Positions 41,128-49,622 of a stretch of 64,000 nucleotides of DNA are shown piece after piece. Source of the stretch: CAVUFH01 sp963740835 (GTDB taxonomy: Bacteria; Actinomycetota; Acidimicrobiia; IMCC26256; PALSA-610); contig CAVUFH010000007.1 of NCBI GenBank assembly GCA_963740835.1, forward strand, positions 248,001-312,000. The letters run 5' to 3'. How positions within the stretch are numbered: position 1 is the first letter of the stretch; each line of letters opens with the position of its first letter. A program made the translations under genes and the position numbers. Below the pieces are notes generated by a model. The model searched no databases. It had not been told where the DNA came from and saw nothing but the letters and a program-made list of their open reading frames with translations.

Positions 41128-42322
41128 GCGCCAGCGCGTGCTCGTACTCCACCGCCGCTTCGTCGCGCCGGCCAAGACGGCGCAACAGGTCCGCGCGAGT
41201 CGCGGGCAGCAGGTGATAGCTCCGCAGTCGGGCGTCGGCCGCGAGGGCGTCGACGAGAGCAAGGCCGGCCTCGGGCCCGTCGGCCATCGCGACCGCCACC
41301 GCCCGGTTGAGCTCGACGATCGGTGTCGGCACCATTCGCACCAACTCGCGGTACAGCCCCGCGATCTCCTTCCAATCCGTTTCCGCGGCGGTCGCGGCCG
41401 TCGCGTGGCAGGCCGCGATCGCGGCCTGCACCTGGTACGACCCCGGCTCGCCGCGCCGGAGCGCGGCGTCGAGCCGCGCGATTCCCTCGTCGATCGCGCG
41501 CGCGTCCCAGCGGCTGCGATCCTGCGCTTCGAGCGGCACGAGCTCGCCCCCGGCGTCGACGCGCGCGTCGCGGCGCGCGTCCTGCAACAGCAGCAGCGCG
41601 AGCAGCCCTCCGGTCTCGGGCTCGTCCGGCATGAGGTGCTCGAGCGTGCGCGCGAGGCGGATCGCCTCCTCGCACAGGCCGCGGCGGACGAGATCGCCAC
41701 CCTCGGTGGCCGCGTACCCTTCGTTGAACAGTAGGTAGATGACGGCCAGCACCGCGCTCGTGCGCTCGGGCAGCAGGTGCGCGGGCGGCACGCGGTACGG
41801 GATCCCCGCATTGCGGATCTTGCGCTTGGCGCGCACGAGTCGCTGCGCCATCGTCGCTTCCGGAACCAGGAACGCACGCGCGATCTCGGGGGTCGTCAAG
41901 CCTGCGAGCGTGCGCAACGTCAGCGCGACTTGCGCGTCGGTCGAGAGAGCCGGGTGACAGCACGTGAACAGCAGGCGGAGGCGGTCGTCGGTCACCCCGC
42001 TGTCGTCCGCTTCATCGTGTGGGTCGCGCGGCTCACCGCCGGACGACAGCACTGCAACCTCCTGCAACTTGGCCGCACCGACCGCAACGCGGCGCTGCCG
42101 GTCACGCGCGCGGTTGCGGGCGGCGGTCGTGAGCCAGGCGCCGGGATTGCGCGGGACGCCGTCGCGCCCCCACGTCTCCAGTGCGAGCGTGAAGGCGTCC
42201 TGCGCGCACTCCTCGGCGAGATCCCAGTCGCCGGTGGTACGGATCAACGTCGCGAAGACGCGTCCCCACTGTTCGCGGAACGCGTCGCGCAGCGCGACCT
42301 CGACCTCGGCCGCGCCGGTCAC
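41063..42322 (-). CDS. ECF42-type sigma factor with C-terminal helical domain
   Basis: A 419-residue sigma-70 family protein. Region 2 includes TGDWDLAEECAQDAFTLALETW, and region 4 ALTLRTLAGLTTPEIARAFLVPEATMAQRLVRAKRKIR. The C-terminal two-thirds has the DUF6596/TPR-like helical repeats with LLFNEGYAATEGGDLVRRGLCEEAIRLAR. ECF42 sigma factors carry this extension and are controlled with a DGPF-domain partner instead of an anti-sigma factor. The DGPF gene precedes it with a 4-base overlap, matching the group's conserved context. Confidence 0.9.
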   Translation of the reverse strand: MTGAAEVEVALRDAFREQWGRVFATLIRTTGDWDLAEECAQDAFTLALETWGRDGVPRNPGAWLTTAARNRARDRQRRVAVGAAKLQEVAVLSSGGEPRDPHDEADDSGVTDDRLRLLFTCCHPALSTDAQVALTLRTLAGLTTPEIARAFLVPEATMAQRLVRAKRKIRNAGIPYRVPPAHLLPERTSAVLAVIYLLFNEGYAATEGGDLVRRGLCEEAIRLARTLEHLMPDEPETGGLLALLLLQDARRDARVDAGGELVPLEAQDRSRWDARAIDEGIARLDAALRRGEPGSYQVQAAIAACHATAATAAETDWKEIAGLYRELVRMVPTPIVELNRAVAVAMADGPEAGLALVDALAADARLRSYHLLPATRADLLRRLGRRDEAAVEYEHALALTSSETERRYLAQRLAEVGRA

Positions 42323-42666
42323 ATCTCCCAGATCGGCCTCACTTCGATGGAACCGTTGCGGGCGCCGGGGATCTTCGACGCGACGTCGATCGCCTCGTCG
42401 AGGTCCTTGCAGTCGACCGCGTAGTAACCGCCGATCTGCTCCTTCGTCTCCGCGAACGGACCGTCGGAGGTCAGGACCTCGCCGTCACGCACGCGCACGG
42501 TGGTTGCATCGGTGGTCGGGCGCAACCGCTCGCCGCCGGTGAGCACGCCGCGGGCGCCCATCTCCTCGCCGAACTTCATGTACTCCTTGTACTGCGCTTC
42601 GCCCTCTTCGGGGCTCATCGCCGAGTCGGCGCTCGCGTCCGTGCAGATCAGCAACAGGTATCGCAT
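42319..42666 (-). CDS. YCII/DGPF-domain protein, ECF42 partner
   Basis: A 115-residue DGPF-domain protein: MRYLLLICTDASADSAMSPEEGEAQYKEY at the start, and the defining TSDGPFAETKEQIGGYYAVDCKDLDEAI in the middle. In ECF42 systems this partner protein is encoded beside the sigma factor, though its role (sensor or enzyme) is not settled. AGGAGG lies just before the ATG at 42666; a longer frame to 42726 is not conserved. Confidence 0.88.
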   Translation of the reverse strand: MRYLLLICTDASADSAMSPEEGEAQYKEYMKFGEEMGARGVLTGGERLRPTTDATTVRVRDGEVLTSDGPFAETKEQIGGYYAVDCKDLDEAIDVASKIPGARNGSIEVRPIWEM

Positions 42667-42732
42667 GGATCCTCCTCGAAGGGTTCGTGGTGCACCTACG
42701 ACGAACGGCGGGCGTCGAATCGACACCCGGCG

Positions 42733-43458
42733 TCACGACGAACCGAGAAATTCTGCCAGCGCCTCGGGCCGGCTGATCATCACCATGTGTCCGGCGTCGA
42801 GCTCGACGGTGCCGGCCACCGGCGCCGGGCTTGCGCCACCCTCGATGCTGCGGAGGTTGGCGATCATCTGTTCCTGCCGGCTGGGCTCCACGATCGCGTC
42901 GCGGCTCAGGCGGACGTACGTGCGTGGTACCGGTGCCCGCATGCCGGCCAGGCTCACCGGCTCGAAGATGACCCCGGACGCCTCGGGCACGAGCCGGTCG
43001 ATCGTGTACTGCGTCAGCGCCGGGTCCATGTCGTTGCAGAAAACGGCCGCCGCGAGCTCGGGGTCGAGCGTGCGGTCGGAATCGGCGTCGGCGCCCGCTT
43101 GCTCGGCGAGGGCGCGAATGGCGGGATCGAGCGTATCGAGGACACGCGTGCCGTCGGCCGGAATCGCGGCGGACACGAACACGACGTGGCGCAGGCGCTC
43201 GGGCACCGCGCCCACAACACCGGGCAGCGTCACCCCCGCGAGCGAATGACCGACGAGCACGACATCGTGCAGGTCATTGCCCACGACCTCGTCGACGACG
43301 GCGGCGACGAAATCCGCGATCGTGATCGTCGCGAGATCGACCGGCCGTTGCCCGCGCCCCGGGAGGTCCACCGGAACGACCGGGCCGGCGAGATGGGGCG
43401 TGAGCAGATCCCAGCACGATGCCCCGAAGCCGCCCCCGTGCACCAGCACGTACACCAT
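42733..43458 (-). CDS. Alpha/beta hydrolase
   Basis: A 241-residue alpha/beta hydrolase. The oxyanion strand is VYVLVHGGGFGASCWDLL, the nucleophile elbow VVLVGHSLAGVTLPG carries the serine, and the closing histidine lies in VELDAGHMVMISRPEALAEFL. It resembles small EstC/salicylate-esterase-like proteins of plant and soil bacteria. The substrate is unknown. The start at 43458 is chosen over 43482 because CAAGAT ends 6 bases upstream. Confidence 0.85.
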   Translation of the reverse strand: MVYVLVHGGGFGASCWDLLTPHLAGPVVPVDLPGRGQRPVDLATITIADFVAAVVDEVVGNDLHDVVLVGHSLAGVTLPGVVGAVPERLRHVVFVSAAIPADGTRVLDTLDPAIRALAEQAGADADSDRTLDPELAAAVFCNDMDPALTQYTIDRLVPEASGVIFEPVSLAGMRAPVPRTYVRLSRDAIVEPSRQEQMIANLRSIEGGASPAPVAGTVELDAGHMVMISRPEALAEFLGSS

Positions 43459-43637
43459 GGGAGCATCTTGACACGGAACCAATCACAAGTATTTCCATCG
43501 ATTTGATGCGGTAGCGTCGGTCGCGACAGAAACTCTGACGTCGAAGAATGGGCGAACCCGGCGAACCATTGCCGGCCGCACCACGTATTCGGTTCGGCAA
43601 GTGCTTCAGGTCCATACGAACGGCACGGGAGAAGTGA
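43459..43637. other. Leader region before metY, no known riboswitch recognised
   Basis: The 179-base gap holds promoters for two divergent genes. Near 43555-43610 a CGAACC/GGTTCG pair and an inner CCGGC/GCCGG pair could form a structured leader for metY. I looked for the conserved core of the common SAM riboswitch classes and did not see one. Confidence 0.3.
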
Positions 43638-44936
43638 ATGAGCGGTCAAGGTTTCGAGACCCGGCAAATCCACGCGGGCACCGCGCCCGATCCGACCACC
43701 GGCGCCCGGGCGGTGCCGATCTACCAGACCACGAGCTACGTCTTCCGCGACACCGACCACGCGGCCGATCTGTTCGGGTTGCGCGAGCTCGGCAACATCT
43801 ACACCCGCATCATGAACCCGACGCAGGCCGCGTTCGAGGACCGCGTCACCGCGTTGGAAGGCGGCGTCGGCGCACTCGCGACCGCGAGCGGGCAGTCGGC
43901 GGAGACGCTCGCGCTGCTGAACCTCGCCGAGACGGGGAGCCACGTCGTCTCGTCGACCTCGTTGTACGGCGGTACGTACAACCTCTTGCACTACACGTTC
44001 CCGAAGTTCGGGATCGAGGTCACGTTCATCGACGACGGAGACGACCTCGACGCGTGGCGGGCCGCGATCAAGCCGAACACCAAGGCGTTCTTCGGCGAGA
44101 CGATCGGGAACCCGAAGGGGGACGTGCTCGACCTCGAAGGCATCAGCGCCGTCGCGCACGACGCCGGGATCCCGCTCGTCGTCGACAACACCCTCGCGAC
44201 GCCGTACCTCCTGCGCCCGTTTGAGTACGGCGCCGACATCGTCGTCCACTCCGCGACGAAGTTCATCGGCGGCCATGGCACGTCGATCGGCGGGATCATC
44301 GTCGACGGTGGCAAGTTCGACTACGCGGGAAGCGGTCGCTTCCCGCAGTTCACGGAGCCCGACCCGAGCTATCACGGATTGGTGTTCAGCCAGCTGCCCG
44401 AACCGCTCCGGCCTGCGCAGTACATCCTGCGCGCGCGCGTGACGTTGCAGCGTGACCTCGGCCCCGCGGTCGCACCCTTCAACTCGTTCCTGTTCCTGCA
44501 AGGGCTCGAGACCCTGTCGCTGCGCATGGAACGGCACTCGCAGAACGCGCTTGCGGTCGCGCAGTGGCTCGAGGACCGCGACGAAGTCCTGTCGGTGGCG
44601 TATCCCGGTCTCGCGTCCAGCCCCTGGGCCGAGCGGGCGCAGCGGCTGTTGCCCCGGGGCGCGAGCGCGATCCTCGCGTTCGAGATCCAGGGCGGCGTCG
44701 AGGCCGGCAAGCGGTTCGTCGAAGGCACCGAGCTGTTCAGCCACCTCGCCAATGTCGGAGACGCGCGCAGCCTGATCATCCACCCGGCGAGCACGACGCA
44801 GTCACAGCTCACCGAGGAAGAGCAGCGGACCACCGGCACCACGCCGGGACTCATCCGCCTGTCGGTCGGGCTGGAGACGCTCGAGGACATCCTCGCCGAC
44901 CTCGATGCAGGGTTCCGCGCGGCCAAGGGCGCATGA
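43638..44936 (+). CDS. metY: O-acetylhomoserine sulfhydrylase
   Basis: A 432-residue PLP enzyme of the Cys/Met metabolism family. The N-terminal block FETRQIHAGTAPDPTTGARAVPIYQTTSY, the TRIMNPTQAAFEDRVTALEGG segment, and the PLP lysine in VVHSATKFIGGHGTSIGG are diagnostic of MetY. It uses O-acetylhomoserine and sulfide to make homocysteine. GGGAGAAG precedes the ATG. metX follows after 77 bases on the same strand, so they form the direct sulfhydrylation route of methionine synthesis. Confidence 0.93.
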   Translation: MSGQGFETRQIHAGTAPDPTTGARAVPIYQTTSYVFRDTDHAADLFGLRELGNIYTRIMNPTQAAFEDRVTALEGGVGALATASGQSAETLALLNLAETGSHVVSSTSLYGGTYNLLHYTFPKFGIEVTFIDDGDDLDAWRAAIKPNTKAFFGETIGNPKGDVLDLEGISAVAHDAGIPLVVDNTLATPYLLRPFEYGADIVVHSATKFIGGHGTSIGGIIVDGGKFDYAGSGRFPQFTEPDPSYHGLVFSQLPEPLRPAQYILRARVTLQRDLGPAVAPFNSFLFLQGLETLSLRMERHSQNALAVAQWLEDRDEVLSVAYPGLASSPWAERAQRLLPRGASAILAFEIQGGVEAGKRFVEGTELFSHLANVGDARSLIIHPASTTQSQLTEEEQRTTGTTPGLIRLSVGLETLEDILADLDAGFRAAKGA

Positions 44937-45013
44937 GCGGCCCAGGCGCAGACCGGAGGCGCGGGCAACAAGTAGACGCCGATGTGTGATCGAGCGCCGC
45001 AGGTCGTAGCCGC

Positions 45014-46156
45014 ATGAACTTCCCCCCGCCAAATCCGCCGGCGTGCGGCGGGTGGTCACCCGGCGATCCGGTCGGGCGGCGGCAGTTCGCGCGGTTGTTC
45101 ACCGACGAACCGCTCGCGCTCGAGACCGGCGCGCGGTTGGGCCCGATCGACGTGGCGTACGAGACGTGGGGCGAGCTCACGCCCGCGCGCGACAACGCGG
45201 TCCTCGTGCTGCACGCGCTCACCGGCGACAGTCACGCGGCCGGCCCCCCGGAGCCGGGCCACATCAGCGCCGGTTGGTGGGACGACATCATCGGTCCGGG
45301 TCGCGCTCTCGACTCGCGCCGCTGGTTCGTCGTGTGCCCGAACATCCTAGGCGGGTGTCAGGGCACGACCGGTCCGGCGTCAGCCGCACCGGATGGCCGG
45401 CCGTACGGATCGCGGTTCCCGACGATCACCGTGCGCGATCAGGTGGCTGTCGAGATCGCGCTGGCCGAGCACCTCGCGATCGAGCGATGGGCGGCGGTCG
45501 CGGGCGGCTCCATGGGCGGCATGCGGGCCATCGAGTGGGCGGTCGGTCGCCCGGACCAGGTCGCGCGCGCCATCGTCATCGCGGTCGGCGCGGCGGCGAC
45601 CGCCGAGCAGATCGCGCTGTCGAGCGTGCAGAACCAGGTGATCGAGCTCGACCCTGAGTTCGCGGGCGGCGACTACTACGACGCACCCGATGGTGCCGGT
45701 CCGTGGCGCGGGCTCGCGCTCGCGCGCGCGATGGGTCAGATCAGCTACCGAACCGAGGCGGAGTTCGCCGAACGCTTCGGCCGGGATCCACAGGCCGACG
45801 AACAGCCGCTCGCGGGCGACCGGTACGCGATCGAGAGCTACCTCGAGTACCACGGCCGGCATCTCGGTCGCCGGTTCGACGCCAACTCGTACGTCGTCCT
45901 GTCTCGCGCGATGAACCACTACGACGCCGGTCGCGACCGCGGCGGCATCGTGGCGGCACTGGCACGCGTGACCGCCGACACGACGATCGTCGGCATCGAC
46001 TCCGATCGGCTCTATCCAGTGCGGCTCCAGCGCGAGCTCGCAGCCCTGATCCCGACCGTCGAGCGGTTCGAGACGATCTCGTCGCTGTACGGCCACGACG
46101 GCTTCCTGCTCGAGACCGAGCAGCTCGGCAAGATCATCGGCGCCGCGCTCGCCTGA
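45014..46156 (+). CDS. metX: Homoserine O-acetyltransferase
   Basis: A 380-residue alpha/beta-hydrolase-fold acyltransferase. The signature VLVLHALTGDSHAAG, the GGCQGTTGP segment, and the nucleophile elbow AVAGGSMGGMRAIEWAV give the catalytic serine; VGIDSDRLYP and YGHDGFLLE supply the aspartate and histidine of the triad. It makes O-acetylhomoserine for the neighbouring metY product. The ATG is followed by a short proline-rich start. No clear Shine-Dalgarno is visible, though it is probably read from the metY transcript. Confidence 0.93.
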   Translation: MNFPPPNPPACGGWSPGDPVGRRQFARLFTDEPLALETGARLGPIDVAYETWGELTPARDNAVLVLHALTGDSHAAGPPEPGHISAGWWDDIIGPGRALDSRRWFVVCPNILGGCQGTTGPASAAPDGRPYGSRFPTITVRDQVAVEIALAEHLAIERWAAVAGGSMGGMRAIEWAVGRPDQVARAIVIAVGAAATAEQIALSSVQNQVIELDPEFAGGDYYDAPDGAGPWRGLALARAMGQISYRTEAEFAERFGRDPQADEQPLAGDRYAIESYLEYHGRHLGRRFDANSYVVLSRAMNHYDAGRDRGGIVAALARVTADTTIVGIDSDRLYPVRLQRELAALIPTVERFETISSLYGHDGFLLETEQLGKIIGAALA

Positions 46157-46190
46157 GCGCGACGCCGACGATCGTTTCCTGCCGGCTCCC

Positions 46191-46562
46191 TCAGAAGCTG
46201 GTGAGCCGCTCCAGCGGGAACGGTGACTGCACGATCGGGCGTACGGCCACCCGTACCAACACGAGCGGGTTGTCGTCACCGGCACTGCGATTGGCGTGGA
46301 GCGCGTCGCAGCCGGTGCACCGGTGGATGAGGATCCATTCGCCGTCACCGCGCACGGAGATCGCGATCGGCTCCATCGACGATCCGCACTCCGCGGCGCG
46401 ATCGCCGGGACGGTCGTCGACGTGGCGACTCCACAAGCAGTTCGGGCAATGGTTCCGATGGGCAGTACCGGGCGCGGAATCGGCGATGTCGAGCCCGCAA
46501 TTCCGGCACCGGAAGGATCCCGGGTTTCGCGACCGGGACCGTTGACGCGCGTCGCGCGACAT
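46191..46562 (-). CDS. RNHCP-domain protein
   Basis: A 123-residue protein containing the motif that names its family, HRNHCPNCLWSRHVD, at the centre. A second cysteine pair (FRCRNCGLD) before it and CTGCDALHANR after it suggest zinc-ribbon knuckles. Function is unknown. GGAGG lies 8 bases before the ATG at 46562. It is convergent with metX. Confidence 0.75.
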   Translation of the reverse strand: MSRDARQRSRSRNPGSFRCRNCGLDIADSAPGTAHRNHCPNCLWSRHVDDRPGDRAAECGSSMEPIAISVRGDGEWILIHRCTGCDALHANRSAGDDNPLVLVRVAVRPIVQSPFPLERLTSF

Positions 46563-46846
46563 CGGGGGTACCTCCGTTGTCGTGACCGATGAGGGCCGCC
46601 GCGCGCGGAGGCCGGCCACGCCGCGTCAAGCGGCGAGACGGCCCGGAAGGGCGCGCGACGCGAGCGCCGTCGTGGTCATAGGCACCCGTGTCACCTCCTC
46701 CCGGTCACGAACCGCAACAGTGTGCGGAGGTCGCGCATGAAGGCGCAAACGAATTACTGCGTTGCTGAAGAAATGACGGCGCTGGTGGGCGTAGGAGCGC
46801 GAATCACTACATCTGATGTGTGGGATCGCGCTGCGTTGCCGGCGAA
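46563..46846. other. 284-base intergenic region with small translatable frames
   Basis: No protein with family similarity is visible. On the minus strand AGGAGG lies 8 bases before a GTG opening a 19-codon frame (ending LPGRLAA at 46626) just upstream of the RNHCP gene; it could be a leader peptide. On the plus strand GGAGG precedes an ATG at 46737 whose frame runs antisense into the TPR gene. Neither can be confirmed. Confidence 0.25.
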
Positions 46847-48823
46847 TTACGCGTCGGTGCCGGTCTCGAAGCGGACGTGCCAGCACTCGGGAATATCGAC
46901 AGGAACGAAGCGGCACACGGACCCGGTCTGGATCGAACGCGTCAACGCGTCCGCGAGCGTGGGTGCACTCACGCCGATGGACGGCGATGGCACGGCGCAG
47001 TGCCTTCTGCACCGAGGTGCGGGCGCGCTCGTCGGCCCCGGTGAACGCGCGTGACCGGCCACCGGGCCGCACCACTCGCGTCAGCTCTTCGAGCAGCGCG
47101 TCGAACTCCGCGCGGCGAGCTGCGGCGCGTTCGATGTCGGCGTACGCGTCGGCCTCGTCGATCTCGCGGCGCAGTTCCGCCACCTGCCGGCGATACTCCT
47201 CCCGGGCGCGTTCGTCGAGCACGGGCTGGAGCCCCTTGCTCTTCGACCGCTCCGGTCAGCAGCGCGGCGCGCACGTCTTCGTGCGGGTGGCGGAGGAGCG
47301 TTGCGAGATAGCCCATGCCCACGCTGTCGGCGACGACCGCGACTTCGTCGCCGTGCGCGACCTCCCAGTGCGCGGCCTTGCGTACGAACGACGCGCCGCG
47401 TGCCGGTGTCTCGGCGAGTGCTTCGGCGTCCGTCCGCCACCGCGCCGCCCGGGCGTCCATGCCCATCGAGCGGGCCGCGGGAATCGCCGCTTCATAGAGC
47501 GCCATGGCGCGCGCGCGGTCACCGGGCCGGTCACGACGCAGCAGGGTCTGGGCGAGATCGGCGCGTGTGATCGCGACCATCGGCACGTGTCCGAGCCGGC
47601 GGTTCTGCCGGATCGCCTCGTCGAACGCGGTCGCCGCGCCGTCGAGATCACCCAGCGTCCGCCGCGCGAGGCCGAGCGAACGCGCCGCGGCGCCGAAGCA
47701 CACGACGCCGAGCGACGCGACGATCGGCAGCGACGCGTACGGCTCCAGCAGTTCGACGACCTCGTCGGCCGCCTCCCGATCGTCCAGGTACGCCGCCGCC
47801 TCGGCGACGCAGAACAGCGCCGGCAGCCACGCGCTCGACTCCGGCAGGGTGCGCAGGCCGGAGGCCAGCACCCGGTCGAGCGCGGCGCGGGCCCGGTCCG
47901 GACGATCGGCCTCGACGGCCAGCACCGCGACGATCGTCCACACGTAGTCGGCGTACGCATGCACGATCGTGGTCGCGCGTTCGATCTCCTCGACGTCACC
48001 GAGCAATTCACCGGCGGTGCCCTGCATCCACCGGATCGCGAGCAGCTGCACGAGATAACACGCGTCCGAGTCGGCATCGCCGGTCTCGACCCCGAGGCCA
48101 TGTGACGCCAGCGACAACGCCTCCGCCTCGGCGAACTGGCCGGCCCGCACAGACTGCATGGTCTCGATCGCGGCGACGATGTACTGGACCGCCAGTACCT
48201 GGTACTGCTGCGCGCGCACCCGCAGCTCCGCGAGCGCCCGCTCCGCTTCGACCCGACCGAGCAGCACGAGGTCCACGGTGCGCCAGCACATCGCCATCAG
48301 CACGAGCGTGCGCGCCTCGACCGAAGTTGCGACCATCAGCATCTCGTCCGCGATCGCGAGGCGATCGCGCGCGTACTGCGGGCGTGAGCATCGCGTGGTG
48401 CAGCAGCGACAGTCCTTCGGCCAGTGCCAAGGCGTCACCCGCTTCGCGCGCTTCGTCGACGATCGCTTGCAACTCGCTGAGCTTGCCGGTGCCGTCGTAC
48501 GCGGCCTCGGCCGCGAGCCGCGCCCGCAAGCGCCGTTGCAGGTCCGGACGGTCGTGCTCGAGTCCGGCCAACGCGTCGCGCACCAGCGCGAGGAACCTCG
48601 CGCGTTCGTCGGTGACGCGCAGCTCGTGCAACCACAAACCACCGGCGCCGATCGCCGCTTCCGCGCGCACGACAGGGAGACCGGCGTCGGCGGCGACCTG
48701 CGCCGCGCCGAAGAACTGCTCGCGCGCCGCGCCGAGCCGCCCGATGTCGAGGGTCGCCTGCGCCAGCGCGAGCAAGTCCTGCGCCCGCGTCTGATCCGTC
48801 GCCGTCTCCTGCGGTGCCGCCAT
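46847..48823 (-). pseudogene. TPR-rich protein with regulatory-ATPase-type C-terminus, three frame breaks
   Basis: One protein of about 655 residues, spread over four frames. Part 1 (ATG 48823) has LALAQATLDIGRLGAAREQF and LQRRLRARLAAEAAYDGTG. Part 2, from about 48380, holds TPR-like repeats (VEARTLVLMAMCWRTVDLVLLG, ARAALDRVLASGL) and GMGYLATLLRHPHEDV. Part 3, from about 47233, has VLDERAREEYRRQVAELRREIDEADA and RTSVQKALRRAI. Part 4 ends SIGVSAPTLADALTRSIQTGSVCRF. The last two blocks match the C-terminal module of large actinobacterial regulatory ATPases, but the ATPase domain is absent. Each break is one surplus base (in CCC, GGGG and a G). Confidence 0.65.
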
Positions 48824-48945
48824 ACCTGGTGTACGGGTGAGGTCGCCGTTCGGTTCGGAGCTCGTGCCATTTCGTGGCACGGCGGACCCGGCCGGCGTCA
48901 CGCGTCTACGGGTGAGACCGAAGCGCTGAGCGGGAGTCGCCCCGG

Positions 48946-48998
48946 TTCTCGGAGCCTTTTGTGGATTCTCGGAAAGCCCCTTGTGGATTCTCGGAAAG
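48946..48998. promoter_or_regulatory. Direct-repeat cluster before the minisatellite gene
   Basis: The 18-base sequence TTGTGGATTCTCGGAAAG occurs at 48959-48976 and again at 48981-48998, a 22-base period. A partial copy (TTCTCGGA) sits at 48946-48953. A hairpin CGTGCCA/TGGCACG lies some 60 bases further left. The cluster is in the 211-base gap between two divergent genes and looks like a set of protein-binding sites. Confidence 0.4.
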
Positions 48999-49034
48999 AA
49001 CGTGCTGCTCACCGTGCTCCCGGAGCGAGGACGA

Positions 49035-49277
49035 ATGATCGTGCTGCTGACCCTCTCGACCGCGGTGGCCCTGTCTGCGACGTCATACGTCTGCCTGTGC
49101 CGGAAGGTGCGTCGCAACCATCCCGAGATCTTCCGGCCCGAGATCTTCCGGCCCGAGATCTTCCGGCCCGAAATCTTCCGGCCCGAAATCTTCCGGCCCG
49201 AGACCTTCCGGTCACCGGCGACGATCGCCCCGCTCCGGCTTCTCGTACGGCCCCGCCTGGAGGCCACCCGGCCGTGA
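49035..49277 (+). CDS. Small membrane protein with PEIFR repeats
   Basis: An open frame of 80 codons with a good GAGG four bases before ATG 49035. It starts with one transmembrane helix (MIVLLTLSTAVALSATSYVCL), then a basic stop-transfer (CRKVRRNH), six tandem PEIFR pentapeptides (last PETFR) encoded by a 15-base minisatellite, and a short basic tail. No homologue is recognised. The hydrophobic start, the basic anchor and repeats that stay in phase favour a real protein. On the other strand the repeat reads as GRKIS units in a frame with no clear start. Confidence 0.4.
   Translation: MIVLLTLSTAVALSATSYVCLCRKVRRNHPEIFRPEIFRPEIFRPEIFRPEIFRPETFRSPATIAPLRLLVRPRLEATRP
49122..49211. repeat. 15-base minisatellite, six units
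   Basis: Six head-to-tail copies of CCCGAGATCTTCCGG with no spacers: three identical, two with G to A at position 6, and one with T to C at position 9. Being a multiple of three, copy-number change would keep any reading frame. Each unit encodes PEIFR on the plus strand. Confidence 0.9.
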
Positions 49278-49356
49278 TCGCGCGCACGCCGTTGCACGCG
49301 CCCGGCCACGCCCGCCTCCAGGACCCGACATCGACAACCCCCCTGATGGGAGCACC

Positions 49357-49575
49357 GTGCACCCCTTCCAGCTCGACGATCTCGCCCGTGACCACATGCG
49401 CGCCCGCCGCCGCGACGCCGCGACGCACGAGCTCGCTCGCACCTCCGGCTGGCATCCCGGTCGGTTCCCGCGGGTGATCATCTCCCTCCTCCGTCGTGTC
49501 CCTGTCTTCACGCTCCGACCGGCCTCCTCCCCGCTGCCGATCGAAGCGGTACTCGCGTCGCAACGGAACGAGTGA
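49357..49575 (+). CDS. Small hypothetical protein
   Basis: A 72-codon frame that begins HPFQLDDLARDHMRARRRDAATHELAR, a pattern seen in many short actinobacterial proteins of unknown function, followed by basic and hydrophobic stretches (RVIISLLRRVPVF). GGGAG lies just before the GTG. It lies between the minisatellite gene and the aldo/keto reductase on the same strand. It could be real or chance; no function can be given. Confidence 0.4.
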   Translation: MHPFQLDDLARDHMRARRRDAATHELARTSGWHPGRFPRVIISLLRRVPVFTLRPASSPLPIEAVLASQRNE

Positions 49576-49622
49576 GCGAAGCCCGGGACTCGGGCCGGGA
49601 CCGGAAGTGGCATGCTCGGGCA

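Noticed and set aside
43459..43637. SAM riboswitch before metY
   Set aside because: Some pairing is possible, but I cannot see the conserved core of any SAM class; a covariance search is needed to decide.
46737..47054. Small plus-strand gene with strong GGAGG site
   Set aside because: It runs antisense through the conserved C-terminal module of the TPR protein and has no similarity; kept only as a note for the gap.
49122..49211. CRISPR array
   Set aside because: Repeats are contiguous without spacers, only 15 bases long, and no cas gene is near; the same reasoning excludes the array at 56118.
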